A stretch of DNA of 55,121 nt from Labilithrix sp. (GTDB lineage Bacteria > Myxococcota_A > Polyangia > Polyangiales > Polyangiaceae): contig JAHBWC010000058.1 in the NCBI GenBank assembly GCA_019637225.1, positions 1-55,121 on the forward strand. The letters run 5' to 3'. Under the pieces are notes generated by a model. It was not told the origin of the DNA, did not search any database, and worked only from the letters and a program-made list of their open reading frames with translations. How positions within the stretch are numbered: the stretch's first letter is position 1; each line of letters starts with the position of its first letter. Shown here piece by piece: positions 36,731 through 43,960 of the stretch. A program made the position numbers and the translations under genes.

Positions 36731-38230
36731 GTGACCGCACCTTCCCCGCCGCCTCCCACGGACAAGGAGCTCAAGGACGGGCGCTACACGCTCCTCCGGA
36801 GGCTCGGCGAGGGATCGCAGGGCGAGACCTTCGAGGCACGCGACAACGGCGTCCGCCGGGAACGGCCTCGACCGGAGGCGCTCGCAGACGAGTTCCGCCG
36901 CTACGTCACGCGCGCCCGCGCCGGGGAGCCGCCCTTGGCCGCGCCGGGCGCCGTCGTCGCGATCAAGTGCTTCCGCGTCGGCAAGGCGAAGGCCTGGAAG
37001 GACGTCGAGCTCGCGGAGCGCGAGGCGCGCACCCTCGCCTCGCTCGATCATCCTCGCCTGCCGAAGTACATCGAGCACTTCGAGGAGGACGGCGCGCTCT
37101 ACCTCGTGATGGAGAAGATCGAGGGCGAGAGCCTCGCCGAGATCCGGTCGCGGCAGCAGACGCTCGGCGTCGCGGAGGTCACGCGGATGCTCGAGGACAT
37201 CTCCGATGCGCTCCGCTACCTCCACGGCCGCGCGCCCTTCATCGTCCATCGCGACGTCAAGCCGGGCAACGTCATCCGTCGGCCCGACGGGTCGTACGCG
37301 CTCGTCGATTTCGGCGCGGTTCGAGACCGCCTCAAGCCCGCCGGCGGAAGCACGGTCGTCGGGACGTTCGGCTACATGGCGCCGGAGCAGTTCCAGGGAC
37401 GCGCGTCGCCGAAGTCGGACGTGTACGGGCTCGGCGCCACGGCGATCGCGATGCTCACGGGCGCCGAGCCGGAAGAGCTGCCGCACGAAGGGCTCGGCAT
37501 CAACGTCGCGCGCGCCCTCCCGAAGGGGACGCCGCCCGCGCTCGTGCGCGCGCTCGGCGCGATGCTGAAGCCGGATCCGGATCGGCGGGTCGACTCGGTC
37601 GACGACGCGCTCGCGTTCCTCCGGGCGCGCGCGGAGCCTCCGAAGGAGCCCGCTGTCGCCGACGCCCCGTCGAAGGCGCTCTCGAGGCGCGAGAAGCGCG
37701 AGAACCGCCGCCGCCGGAAGCGGGAGGCCCGCGAAGAGAAGCGCCGCGCGCGCGAAGCCGCACGCGAGCGGCGGCCCCCGCTGGTCCCACGCCTCGGCGC
37801 GCAGCTCGGCCTGCTCGTCGCGCTCGTCGTCGTCTGGCTCACGGTGGGCCTCCTCGTCCCGCTCGTGCTCTCGCTGCTCTCGCTCCTCTTCGGCAAGGCG
37901 CTCCGGCGGGCGGCGAGCGCCAGCCTGCGCGCCGCGAAGAGGAGCCAGGCGGCCCTCGGCCGGGCGTCGGCGTGGGTCTCCGGACACCGCGAGGAGCAGC
38001 CGACCGAAGACATGGCGCGCGTCCGCGTCTCCTCGGAGCTCGCGCGCGTGCGGAGCGTCACCGAGCACGAGGCGCAGGCGATCGCGATCGCGCGGGCGGA
38101 GGCGCGCGGCGAGGACGCAGACGCGTGGATCGAGGCGCAGCTCGCGAGCGACGCGGAGCGCGCCGAGCTCGACGAGGAGCCGCCGCGTCGCCGGTCCGCC
38201 GCGCCACCACGCGCGAAGCGACGGGACTGA
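36731..38230 (+). CDS. Ser/Thr protein kinase with an insertion in the N-lobe and membrane segment
   Basis: 499 residues from GTG 36731. The kinase has G-E-G-S-Q-G-E as glycine loop and V-A-I-K-C-F as the lysine strand, but about 45 residues lie between them instead of the usual 10-15, an Arg/Pro-rich insertion. I-V-H-R-D-V-K-P-G-N and V-D-F-G-A-V-R-D follow, the latter as in cyanobacteria-type kinases. After the kinase comes a strongly basic stretch (about 317-350), a 35-40 residue hydrophobic segment that could cross the membrane once or form a hairpin, and a charged C-terminal tail. Not closely similar to the other three kinases here. Confidence 0.88.
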   Translation: MTAPSPPPPTDKELKDGRYTLLRRLGEGSQGETFEARDNGVRRERPRPEALADEFRRYVTRARAGEPPLAAPGAVVAIKCFRVGKAKAWKDVELAEREARTLASLDHPRLPKYIEHFEEDGALYLVMEKIEGESLAEIRSRQQTLGVAEVTRMLEDISDALRYLHGRAPFIVHRDVKPGNVIRRPDGSYALVDFGAVRDRLKPAGGSTVVGTFGYMAPEQFQGRASPKSDVYGLGATAIAMLTGAEPEELPHEGLGINVARALPKGTPPALVRALGAMLKPDPDRRVDSVDDALAFLRARAEPPKEPAVADAPSKALSRREKRENRRRRKREAREEKRRAREAARERRPPLVPRLGAQLGLLVALVVVWLTVGLLVPLVLSLLSLLFGKALRRAASASLRAAKRSQAALGRASAWVSGHREEQPTEDMARVRVSSELARVRSVTEHEAQAIAIARAEARGEDADAWIEAQLASDAERAELDEEPPRRRSAAPPRAKRRD

Positions 38231-38283
38231 ACGGGACCGAGACGTGCGGCCAGCGCCGTGACGAACCCTGGTTCCTGCGGTAT

Positions 38284-38901
38284 ATGCCGCTCGTGATCCC
38301 GCCGCTGTCGACTCGCCTGACGACGGACCGGCTGGTCCTGCGCTCGGCGCGCACGGGCGACGTCGCCGAGCTCCGGCGTCTCCTCCGGCACAACCACGCT
38401 CACCTCCATCCGTGGAACCCCGCGCCGCGCCCCGGCGAGGATCCGACGTCGATCACGGAGGTCTCGAACAGCGTGCTCCGCCAGCGCCGCGAGTGGAAGA
38501 GCGGCCGCTCGTTCGCCTTCATGCTGGCCCTTCGCGCCGAGCCCTCTCGCTTCATCGGCAAGATCGCGCTGAACGGCATCATGCGCGGCGCGATGCACGG
38601 CGCCTACCTCGGCTACTGGATGAACGTGGATCATCAGAACGGCGGGCTCTGCACCGAAGGGATCCGCGCCGTCCTCGACTTCGCGTTCGGCCCGGCGAAG
38701 CTCCATCGGGTGCAAGCCGCGATCATGCCGCACAACCCGCGAAGCCTCCGCGTGATCGAGAAGCTCGGCTTTCGCCGCGAGGGCTACGCCGAGCGGTACC
38801 TGCAGATCGGTGGCAAGTGGGAAGACCACATCCTCTTCGCCCGGACGCGCGAGGAGCACCCCACGCCGGACGGCGTCGGGCACGAGGCCGCGCTCTACTG
38901 A
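38284..38901 (+). CDS. GNAT-family N-acetyltransferase (RimJ/RimL type)
   Basis: 205 residues from ATG 38284. The N-terminal T-D-R-L-V-L-R-S-A strand, the F-I-G-K-I-A-L-N-G-I strand, A-Y-L-G-Y-W-M, and the C-terminal R-V-Q-A-A-I-M-P-H-N-P-R-S-L-R-V-I-E-K-L-G-F-R-R-E-G are the standard features of RimJ/RimL-type acetyltransferases. It should transfer acetyl from acetyl-CoA to a protein N-terminus or a small amine. Cytoplasmic. Nothing in the context identifies the substrate. Confidence 0.92.
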   Translation: MPLVIPPLSTRLTTDRLVLRSARTGDVAELRRLLRHNHAHLHPWNPAPRPGEDPTSITEVSNSVLRQRREWKSGRSFAFMLALRAEPSRFIGKIALNGIMRGAMHGAYLGYWMNVDHQNGGLCTEGIRAVLDFAFGPAKLHRVQAAIMPHNPRSLRVIEKLGFRREGYAERYLQIGGKWEDHILFARTREEHPTPDGVGHEAALY

Positions 38902-38995
38902 GGCGGTCCTCCCTCGCGCGCGGCGTACGCGCGCGAGGCGCCGCACCCTAGCGAGAAAGTACGCATCCGCCGGCGCTCGCGGCCGACGGGAACGC

Positions 38996-39667
38996 GTGTC
39001 CCGCCTCAGCACCTTCGCCGCCGTCGCGGTGAACCTCCTCGGTGAGCTCGTCGCTCCCTCGCGGTGCGCGGCGTGCGACCTGCCCATCGGCGCCGGCGTC
39101 CTCTTCTGCGCGGCATGCGCCGCTTCGGTCGAGCGCTCGGAGGCGCGCGACGAATCGAGCGGGGGCTGGACGTCCGCGTTCGAGTACGGCGGAGCGATGG
39201 CGACGGCGATCGTCCGCCTCAAGTACGAGGAGCGCTCCGACCTCGCTCCACGGCTCGGCCGCGCGATGCTGCAGGCCGCCGAGCGCGTCCGCGGCCGCTT
39301 CGATCTCGTCGTGCCGGTGCCGCTCCACCCCCGTCGCCTCGCCGATCGCGGCTACAACCAGGCGGCCCTCCTCGCGCTGCCGGTGGCGCGCTGGCTCGGG
39401 ACCGCGTTCGCGCCTCGCGCGCTCGCGCGGTTGACGGACACGCCTCGACAGGCCGCGCTCGATCGCGAGCGCCGCCTGCTCAACGTCGCCGGGGTCTTCG
39501 CCGCGCGCGACCGCGCCCGCCTGCGCGGCGCGCGCGTCCTCATCGTCGACGACGTCCGCACCACCGGAACGACGCTCGCCGCCTGCGCCGACGCACTTCA
39601 TGAAGCGGAGGCCTCTGCCGTCCACGCGCTCGTGCTCGCCCAGCGCGCTCGAGTCCGAGCCGCGTGA
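38996..39667 (+). CDS. ComF-family phosphoribosyltransferase-like protein
   Basis: 223 residues from GTG 38996, the last start before the conserved zinc finger. Two C-x2-C pairs (C24/C27 and C38/C41) form the N-terminal zinc site, followed by L-K-Y-E, V-P-V-P-L-H-P-R-R-L-x-x-R-G-Y-N-Q, and the phosphoribosyltransferase signature V-L-I-V-D-D-V-R-T-T-G-T-T near the end. ComFC proteins help bring single-stranded DNA into the cell during natural transformation. The canonical partners ComFA and ComEA are not in the window. Confidence 0.9.
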   Translation: MSRLSTFAAVAVNLLGELVAPSRCAACDLPIGAGVLFCAACAASVERSEARDESSGGWTSAFEYGGAMATAIVRLKYEERSDLAPRLGRAMLQAAERVRGRFDLVVPVPLHPRRLADRGYNQAALLALPVARWLGTAFAPRALARLTDTPRQAALDRERRLLNVAGVFAARDRARLRGARVLIVDDVRTTGTTLAACADALHEAEASAVHALVLAQRARVRAA

Positions 39668-39737
39668 TTCGCCTGGTCCGGTGCGATCGACCTGCGGCGG
39701 GCCCCGTGTCAAGGCCGACGAACGGCCGACGTTAGAC

Positions 39738-39768
39738 GATAGCGCGGCCGACATCGACCCGCGCTATC
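39738..39768. promoter_or_regulatory. Inverted repeat overlapping a candidate -10 before the GYF gene
   Basis: Perfect 10-base arms gatagcgcgg (39738-39747) and ccgcgctatc (39759-39768) around an 11-base spacer. The right arm runs into TATCAT (39765-39770), a candidate -10 ending 14 bases before ATG 39785. An operator, a transcript hairpin, or the terminator of comF are all possible. Confidence 0.4.
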
Positions 39769-39784
39769 ATCGCCGGGCGCCTCG

Positions 39785-41854
39785 ATGAGCAACGACCTGT
39801 GGCGGTGGGCTGATCCCGACGGTCAACAGCGGAGAGTGCGGCTCGACGAGCTCCGCGCCGCGCTGGCCGAGGGCCACATCGCGCCCAACACTCCGGTGTG
39901 GCGTGCAGGGTGGCAGAACTGGCAGCCGGCCCACGAGGTGCCCGAGCTGAGCTCGGCCTCGGTCGGCGGAGCGAACGGCGTCGTCCTGAACATCCCGCCC
40001 CCGCCGCTCGCGATGGTCGCGGTGCAGCAGGAGTACGAAGCGGCGTCCGGATCGATCGCACCCGGCCCGCCGGCGGCGACGGAGACCGAGCAGGAGCCCC
40101 CGCCTCCGCCGGCTTACGTCCCGATGCAGAGCAAGGCGCCGTCGCTCCATCCCTCGTCGGGTCAGCTCAAGACGCAAATGGGGGGCTCGGCGCACGTCCC
40201 CGCCGCCCCCGGATCCGCGCCCGTCGCCGCCGGATCCTCGCCCACCGCCGCCGGATCCGCGCCGAGGCTGGGGCCGAGCCTGCCGACGCAGCTCGGCATC
40301 GCGCCTCCGCCCGGCATCGTCGCGGCGGCGCCGAGACCCCGCTCGGCGCCACCACCGCCGCCTCCGGCCGCCGGCTCGATCGAAGAGCTGAGCGCGTCGA
40401 TGCTCATCGAGTCCCCGTCGACGAGGGACTTGAACGGCGGCGGCGACGGGTTTCCGCCTCCGACCGATCCGATCGTCCACGACGGCGGACCGGCGCTCTC
40501 CGGGGCCTCGCCCGACCTCGCCGAAGACGCCGTCGCCGGCCTCCCGCGTCGCCCAGGGCTCAGCCTCATCCTCGACGACATCGCGGAGATCCGGCAGGGA
40601 CGACCGCCGAAGAACAAGCTGCTCATCGGGGTGCTCGGCGTCGTGGCTCTCTCCGTCCTCATCACCTTCGTGGCGGGGATCGTGAGCATCGCGAGCGGTC
40701 CTTCCTCGAGCGACGCGAAGAAGGCAGCCTCCTCGGCTTCGGCGTCGGCCGTCGCGAAGAACGCGCCGCCGCCGACGACGACTGCGGCCGAGACGGCTGC
40801 CAAGACCGCTCCCGTGCCGATCCCGCCGCCTCCGCCGCCCGCCGAGAGCGGCTCGACGCTCGGCGACTGCACGTCGGCGGGCGACGCGAAGACGATCGCG
40901 CCGCGCGCGGTGATCGCGAGCGCGATCGAGGCGCACGCGCTCGGAGGCAACGTCGCGTTCGGCTTCGCGGCGTCCGCCCGCGACGCCTGGGCGATCTCGC
41001 TCGATCCTTCGTCGCTCGTGGCTACCGCGACCGTGCGTACGAAGCCGACCGGCGGCGACGCGCGACGCGTGACCCCCATGCTCGCCGGCAGCAAGCTCAT
41101 CGCCATGCCCGACGTCGATCGCAAGGGCGACCGCCTCGGCAGCCGGCGCGTCGTCGCCGCGAGCCCCCTCGTCGACGTCGGCGTCGCCGAAGGCGGGATC
41201 GTGTGGGCGCCGCATGGAAAGGACAGCTACGCGCGGCTCTTCACCCCCGACGGAGACGGTCCGATCGAAGCGCTCCGCGCGATCGCGCTCACCGATCGCA
41301 AGGGGATCGCCGTCACCTTCCGTCGCGGCAACGCGATTCACGTCGGCGCCGCGAGGGGCGAGAGCGTCCTCGAGGCGGAGGGCGAGCTCTCGCGGATCGG
41401 CGGTCTCGGTCAAGTCGGCTCGCCCGCGATCGCGGCGAGCGGCGACTCCGTCATCGCCGCCTGGGCCGATCGCACCGGCGCCGGCGCGGACTGGACGATC
41501 CGCTGGACGAAGATCAAGATCGGCAGCGCGACGGAGGAGGCGACGCCGTTCGCGCTCCCCGAGGGCGGCCTCGGCGAACACGCGATGTCGCCGAGCCTGG
41601 CCGCGCTCGGCGGCGGGCGCTTCCTCCTCGCGTGGACGGAGGGCCCCGTCTCGAACCATCAGGTCCGCGCGATCACGATCGGCGCCGACGGCTCGCCCTC
41701 GGGCGCGCCGATCGCCATTTCGGCGCCGGGCGACAACGCGGGCCAGCCGGCGGCGGTCGTGGGCCCCGACGGGCGCGGGGCGATCGCGTTCCTCTCCGCG
41801 CGCGGCAAGGCGCTCGAGGTCCACGCGGCCCCGATCACCTGCCCGCCGCGATGA
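39785..41854 (+). CDS. GYF_2-domain transmembrane protein
   Basis: 689 residues. The first 50 residues (W-R-W-A-D-P-D-G ... V-W-R-A-G-W-Q-N-W-Q-P-A) match the GYF_2 domain found at the cytoplasmic ends of bacterial membrane proteins. K129-T-Q-M-G133 resembles motifs in the two tandem kinases. A Pro/Ala-rich disordered stretch leads to one membrane helix (about 276-305). Outside the membrane a Ser/Ala/Pro stalk precedes a domain of repeating strands (about 355-689), probably a beta-propeller. The single Cys of this domain near its N-end and one three residues before the stop could form a closing disulfide. Likely a scaffold or sensor linking the cytoplasm to the envelope. Confidence 0.75.
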   Translation: MSNDLWRWADPDGQQRRVRLDELRAALAEGHIAPNTPVWRAGWQNWQPAHEVPELSSASVGGANGVVLNIPPPPLAMVAVQQEYEAASGSIAPGPPAATETEQEPPPPPAYVPMQSKAPSLHPSSGQLKTQMGGSAHVPAAPGSAPVAAGSSPTAAGSAPRLGPSLPTQLGIAPPPGIVAAAPRPRSAPPPPPPAAGSIEELSASMLIESPSTRDLNGGGDGFPPPTDPIVHDGGPALSGASPDLAEDAVAGLPRRPGLSLILDDIAEIRQGRPPKNKLLIGVLGVVALSVLITFVAGIVSIASGPSSSDAKKAASSASASAVAKNAPPPTTTAAETAAKTAPVPIPPPPPPAESGSTLGDCTSAGDAKTIAPRAVIASAIEAHALGGNVAFGFAASARDAWAISLDPSSLVATATVRTKPTGGDARRVTPMLAGSKLIAMPDVDRKGDRLGSRRVVAASPLVDVGVAEGGIVWAPHGKDSYARLFTPDGDGPIEALRAIALTDRKGIAVTFRRGNAIHVGAARGESVLEAEGELSRIGGLGQVGSPAIAASGDSVIAAWADRTGAGADWTIRWTKIKIGSATEEATPFALPEGGLGEHAMSPSLAALGGGRFLLAWTEGPVSNHQVRAITIGADGSPSGAPIAISAPGDNAGQPAAVVGPDGRGAIAFLSARGKALEVHAAPITCPPR

Positions 41855-41899
41855 GCGCCCCGTCATGCGCCATGGTTCGACGAAAAGGAGAAGAGCTGG

Positions 41900-42721
41900 A
41901 TGAGGCTTCGTAGGACGGCCACCGCCACGGCGATCGCGCTCGGAGTCGCGTGTGCAACGCTCGTGGGTTGCGACCTCATCCTCACGCCGACGAAGGTCGC
42001 GGACGGCCAGCTCTATCAGTCGGGTGACGGGCGTTACGACGCCTACTTCGCCGCTGTCCATCACGAGCAGAAGGCCGCGGCGAACTGGCCGGACGAGTCG
42101 AAGGCCGCGCGAAAGCCGATCGTGACCGCGCTCGATCTGCGTCCCGGCACGTCCAACGCCACCATCCTCGCCGCCACGCGCAGCAAGCAGGGCGACGCGA
42201 CGCTCGGCGCGGCCGTCGAGCAGACGACGGCCGCCGAGCTCGACTTCGCGCGCCGTCTGACGGCCACCGCGGCCAAGCTCGACGACATGCAGAAGCGCGG
42301 AGAGGACCTCAAGAAGCAGACCGTCGAGGACAAGAAGAACCTCGGCGTCGACAAGGCCGACGAGAAGAAGGCCGCGAAGAAGGACGAAGTGAAGCGCGAG
42401 ATGTCGGCGGCCGTCGACGCCGTCGAGTCGATGGCGCGCGACGCACGCAAGGGCGCCAAAGAAGCGGACGACCTCGCGACGAAGCTCAAGGCGGCGTGGA
42501 CCGGCCGGGAAGAGGACGAGCGCCCGCCGGTGAAGATCGAAGACAAGAAGGACGACAAGGAAGAAAAGAAGCCGGAGCCTGTCGCGAAGAAGGCGGCCCC
42601 GCCGGCGCCGCCGAAGAAGCCCAAGGCGGCGACGCCTCCGGAAGAGAAGAAGCCCGCGGAAGACAAACCCGCGAAGCCGCCGCCGGCGCAGAAGCCGCCG
42701 GACGAAGTCTTCAACCCCTGA
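41900..42721 (+). CDS. Lys/Glu/Pro-rich coiled-coil lipoprotein
   Basis: 273 residues, with GGAGAAGAG upstream as ribosome site. The signal ends in the lipobox A-T-L-V-G-C followed by Asp. Residues 45-190 are helical with heptad-like Lys/Glu/Ala patterns, probably a coiled coil. The C-terminal 80 residues are Lys/Pro/Ala/Glu repeats. The basic, proline-rich end might bind peptidoglycan or anionic polymers, as TonB-like or Lpp-like spacers do, but this is inference. It follows the GYF gene by 45 bases and is probably co-transcribed. Confidence 0.7.
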   Translation: MRLRRTATATAIALGVACATLVGCDLILTPTKVADGQLYQSGDGRYDAYFAAVHHEQKAAANWPDESKAARKPIVTALDLRPGTSNATILAATRSKQGDATLGAAVEQTTAAELDFARRLTATAAKLDDMQKRGEDLKKQTVEDKKNLGVDKADEKKAAKKDEVKREMSAAVDAVESMARDARKGAKEADDLATKLKAAWTGREEDERPPVKIEDKKDDKEEKKPEPVAKKAAPPAPPKKPKAATPPEEKKPAEDKPAKPPPAQKPPDEVFNP

Positions 42722-42850
42722 CCGCCGGCGCGCGTCGAGAGAGCGCGGCGGAGCCCGACGCCGCGGTCCTCTCCTCCGCCCCAAGCGCGTCCAGTAGGGC
42801 CGACGCCCCGTCGCCGAGCCGCGCGGGCGAGCCGGCGCGCCCGACGCCGT

Positions 42851-42868
42851 TGTCTATCATAATAGACA
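42851..42868. promoter_or_regulatory. 18-base palindrome upstream of the rhodanese operon
   Basis: tgtctatcataatagaca pairs at 16 of 18 positions. It is AT-rich in a GC-rich setting, a good candidate operator. Its internal ctatcat is repeated at 42941-42947 next to the start codon. Confidence 0.6.
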
Positions 42869-42908
42869 GCGCGCTCCGCACGTCCGCCCATGCGCGCATG
42901 CGGCGCCC

Positions 42909-42951
42909 TTGACAGTTCATTATAGTAGACATAGATCCTACTATCATGAAC
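42909..42951 (+). promoter_or_regulatory. AT-rich control region with a 14-base-arm inverted repeat over the start codon
   Basis: The arms gttcattatagtag (42915-42928) and ctactatcatgaac (42938-42951) pair at 13 of 14 positions with a 9-base spacer. The right arm includes the ATG of the rhodanese gene (42946-42948). The 43-base stretch from 42909 is only 14/43 GC. TTGACA at 42909-42914 looks like a -35 box and TATAGT at 42921-42926 like a -10, but they are too close to each other to pair. Confidence 0.65.
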
Positions 42952-43515
42952 CTCCCGCGAACCGCTCCGGCCGAGCTACGCGGCGTCGCCAGCGCGCGGT
43001 GGCTCGCCGACAACCTCGGGGCGCCGTGGCTGCGTGTCCTCGACGTGCGCGCGGGCACACCGGTACGTGACGAGCGGAGCGGGCCGCGCCTCCGCACGGA
43101 CGACGATCCGCCGCGGTTCGTCGAGCTGGGTCCGCGCGGCGGCTGGCTGCGGGCGGGCCGATGGCCGAAGGCGTCGCAGCCCTCCGCGGCGTTCCTTCGT
43201 GGACACATCCCGGGATCGGCGAGCCTCGACGTCGGCGGGCGCCTCTTCGACGCCTCCGGCGCGCTCGTGTGCGGGGCCGAGCTCGCGATGGCGATGAGCG
43301 AGGCAGGGGTCGGCGACGAGCACACCGTCGTCCTCGTCGACGAGGGCTGTCCGGCCGCCGCGCTCGTCGCCTCGTGGGCGCTCCGTCGCTACGGTCACGC
43401 CGACACGCTCATCCTCACCGGCGGCTTCCCGCGCTGGGCCGCGGAGGGGCGGCCGATCAGCCGGACGGCGACGAAGCTCCCGTTCGCCAGCTTCACCGCG
43501 AGGACGCCGTCGTGA
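42946..43515 (+). CDS. Rhodanese-domain sulfurtransferase-like protein
   Basis: 189 residues, one rhodanese domain: L-R-V-L-D-V-R-A-G near residue 30, F-L-R-G-H-I-P-G-S-A-S-L-D near 85, a central V-V-L-V-D-E-G-C, and L-I-L-T-G-G-F-P-R-W-A-A-E-G-R-P-I near the end. It resembles the thiosulfate/mercaptopyruvate sulfurtransferase group. The loop that normally carries C-x4-[R/S] is not obvious; the only nearby Cys is in D-E-G-C-P-A-A. So it may carry persulfide on that Cys or be a non-catalytic, binding version. The stop overlaps the next start as GTGA. Confidence 0.8.
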   Translation: MNLPRTAPAELRGVASARWLADNLGAPWLRVLDVRAGTPVRDERSGPRLRTDDDPPRFVELGPRGGWLRAGRWPKASQPSAAFLRGHIPGSASLDVGGRLFDASGALVCGAELAMAMSEAGVGDEHTVVLVDEGCPAAALVASWALRRYGHADTLILTGGFPRWAAEGRPISRTATKLPFASFTARTPS

Positions 43516-43910
43516 GCGCGAACCGCGCACGCTCGAGCGAGCCGCGTGACGACGCCAGCGGCGTTCTGCCTTCGTCACGAACGCTCCGCGTGCTCGTGGT
43601 CGGCGGGCTGACCCGGCTCGACGCACACTACCGCGCCGCGCCGGCGGGCATCGAGATCGACACGGTGAACGCCGACTGCGGCTCGCTCGAGACGCGGGCC
43701 GGGGCAGCGGACGCCATCGTGCTCGTCGTCGGGAACGTCTCGCACGCTGCGGCCGCGAAGGTGCGGAGCATCGCGCGCCGGCGCGGGACACCGCTCGCGT
43801 CGACGACAGGTGCGAGCGTGTCTCGCGTCCGCGCTTCGATCGCGCTCGCGTTCGTCGCCGCGCGCGACGGCGAGGGTCTCGGCCTCGAGCCTTCCCTCCG
43901 GCTCGCCTGA
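43512..43910 (+). CDS. DUF2325-domain protein coupled to the rhodanese gene
   Basis: 132 residues from GTG 43512, overlapping the rhodanese stop (GTGA). After about 24 residues the sequence matches DUF2325: L-R-V-L-V-V-G-G-L near residue 24, I-E-I-D-T-V-N-A-D-C-G near 45, D-A-I-V-L-V-V-G-N-V-S-H, and P-L-A-S-T-T-G-A-S-V-S. The Gly-rich start and the aspartates suggest a small Rossmann-like nucleotide-binding fold; function is unknown. Coupling to a sulfurtransferase suggests a joint role in sulfur or redox signalling. It ends 50 bases from the convergent beta-helix lipoprotein. Confidence 0.65.
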   Translation: MSANRARSSEPRDDASGVLPSSRTLRVLVVGGLTRLDAHYRAAPAGIEIDTVNADCGSLETRAGAADAIVLVVGNVSHAAAAKVRSIARRRGTPLASTTGASVSRVRASIALAFVAARDGEGLGLEPSLRLA

Positions 43911-43960
43911 GCCGCGAGCACGACCGCGAAGGCTGGCCGCGAAGCCGCCCCGCACGAGCC

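Noticed and set aside
39767..42784. A 1005-residue minus-strand reading frame opposite the GYF and lipoprotein genes
   Set aside because: Arg/Gly low-complexity shadow; the plus strand has a recognisable GYF domain, membrane helix and lipobox.
42909..42926. TTGACA (42909) and TATAGT (42921) as a -35/-10 pair
   Set aside because: Only 6 bases separate them instead of about 17, so they cannot form one promoter, although either might act with another box.
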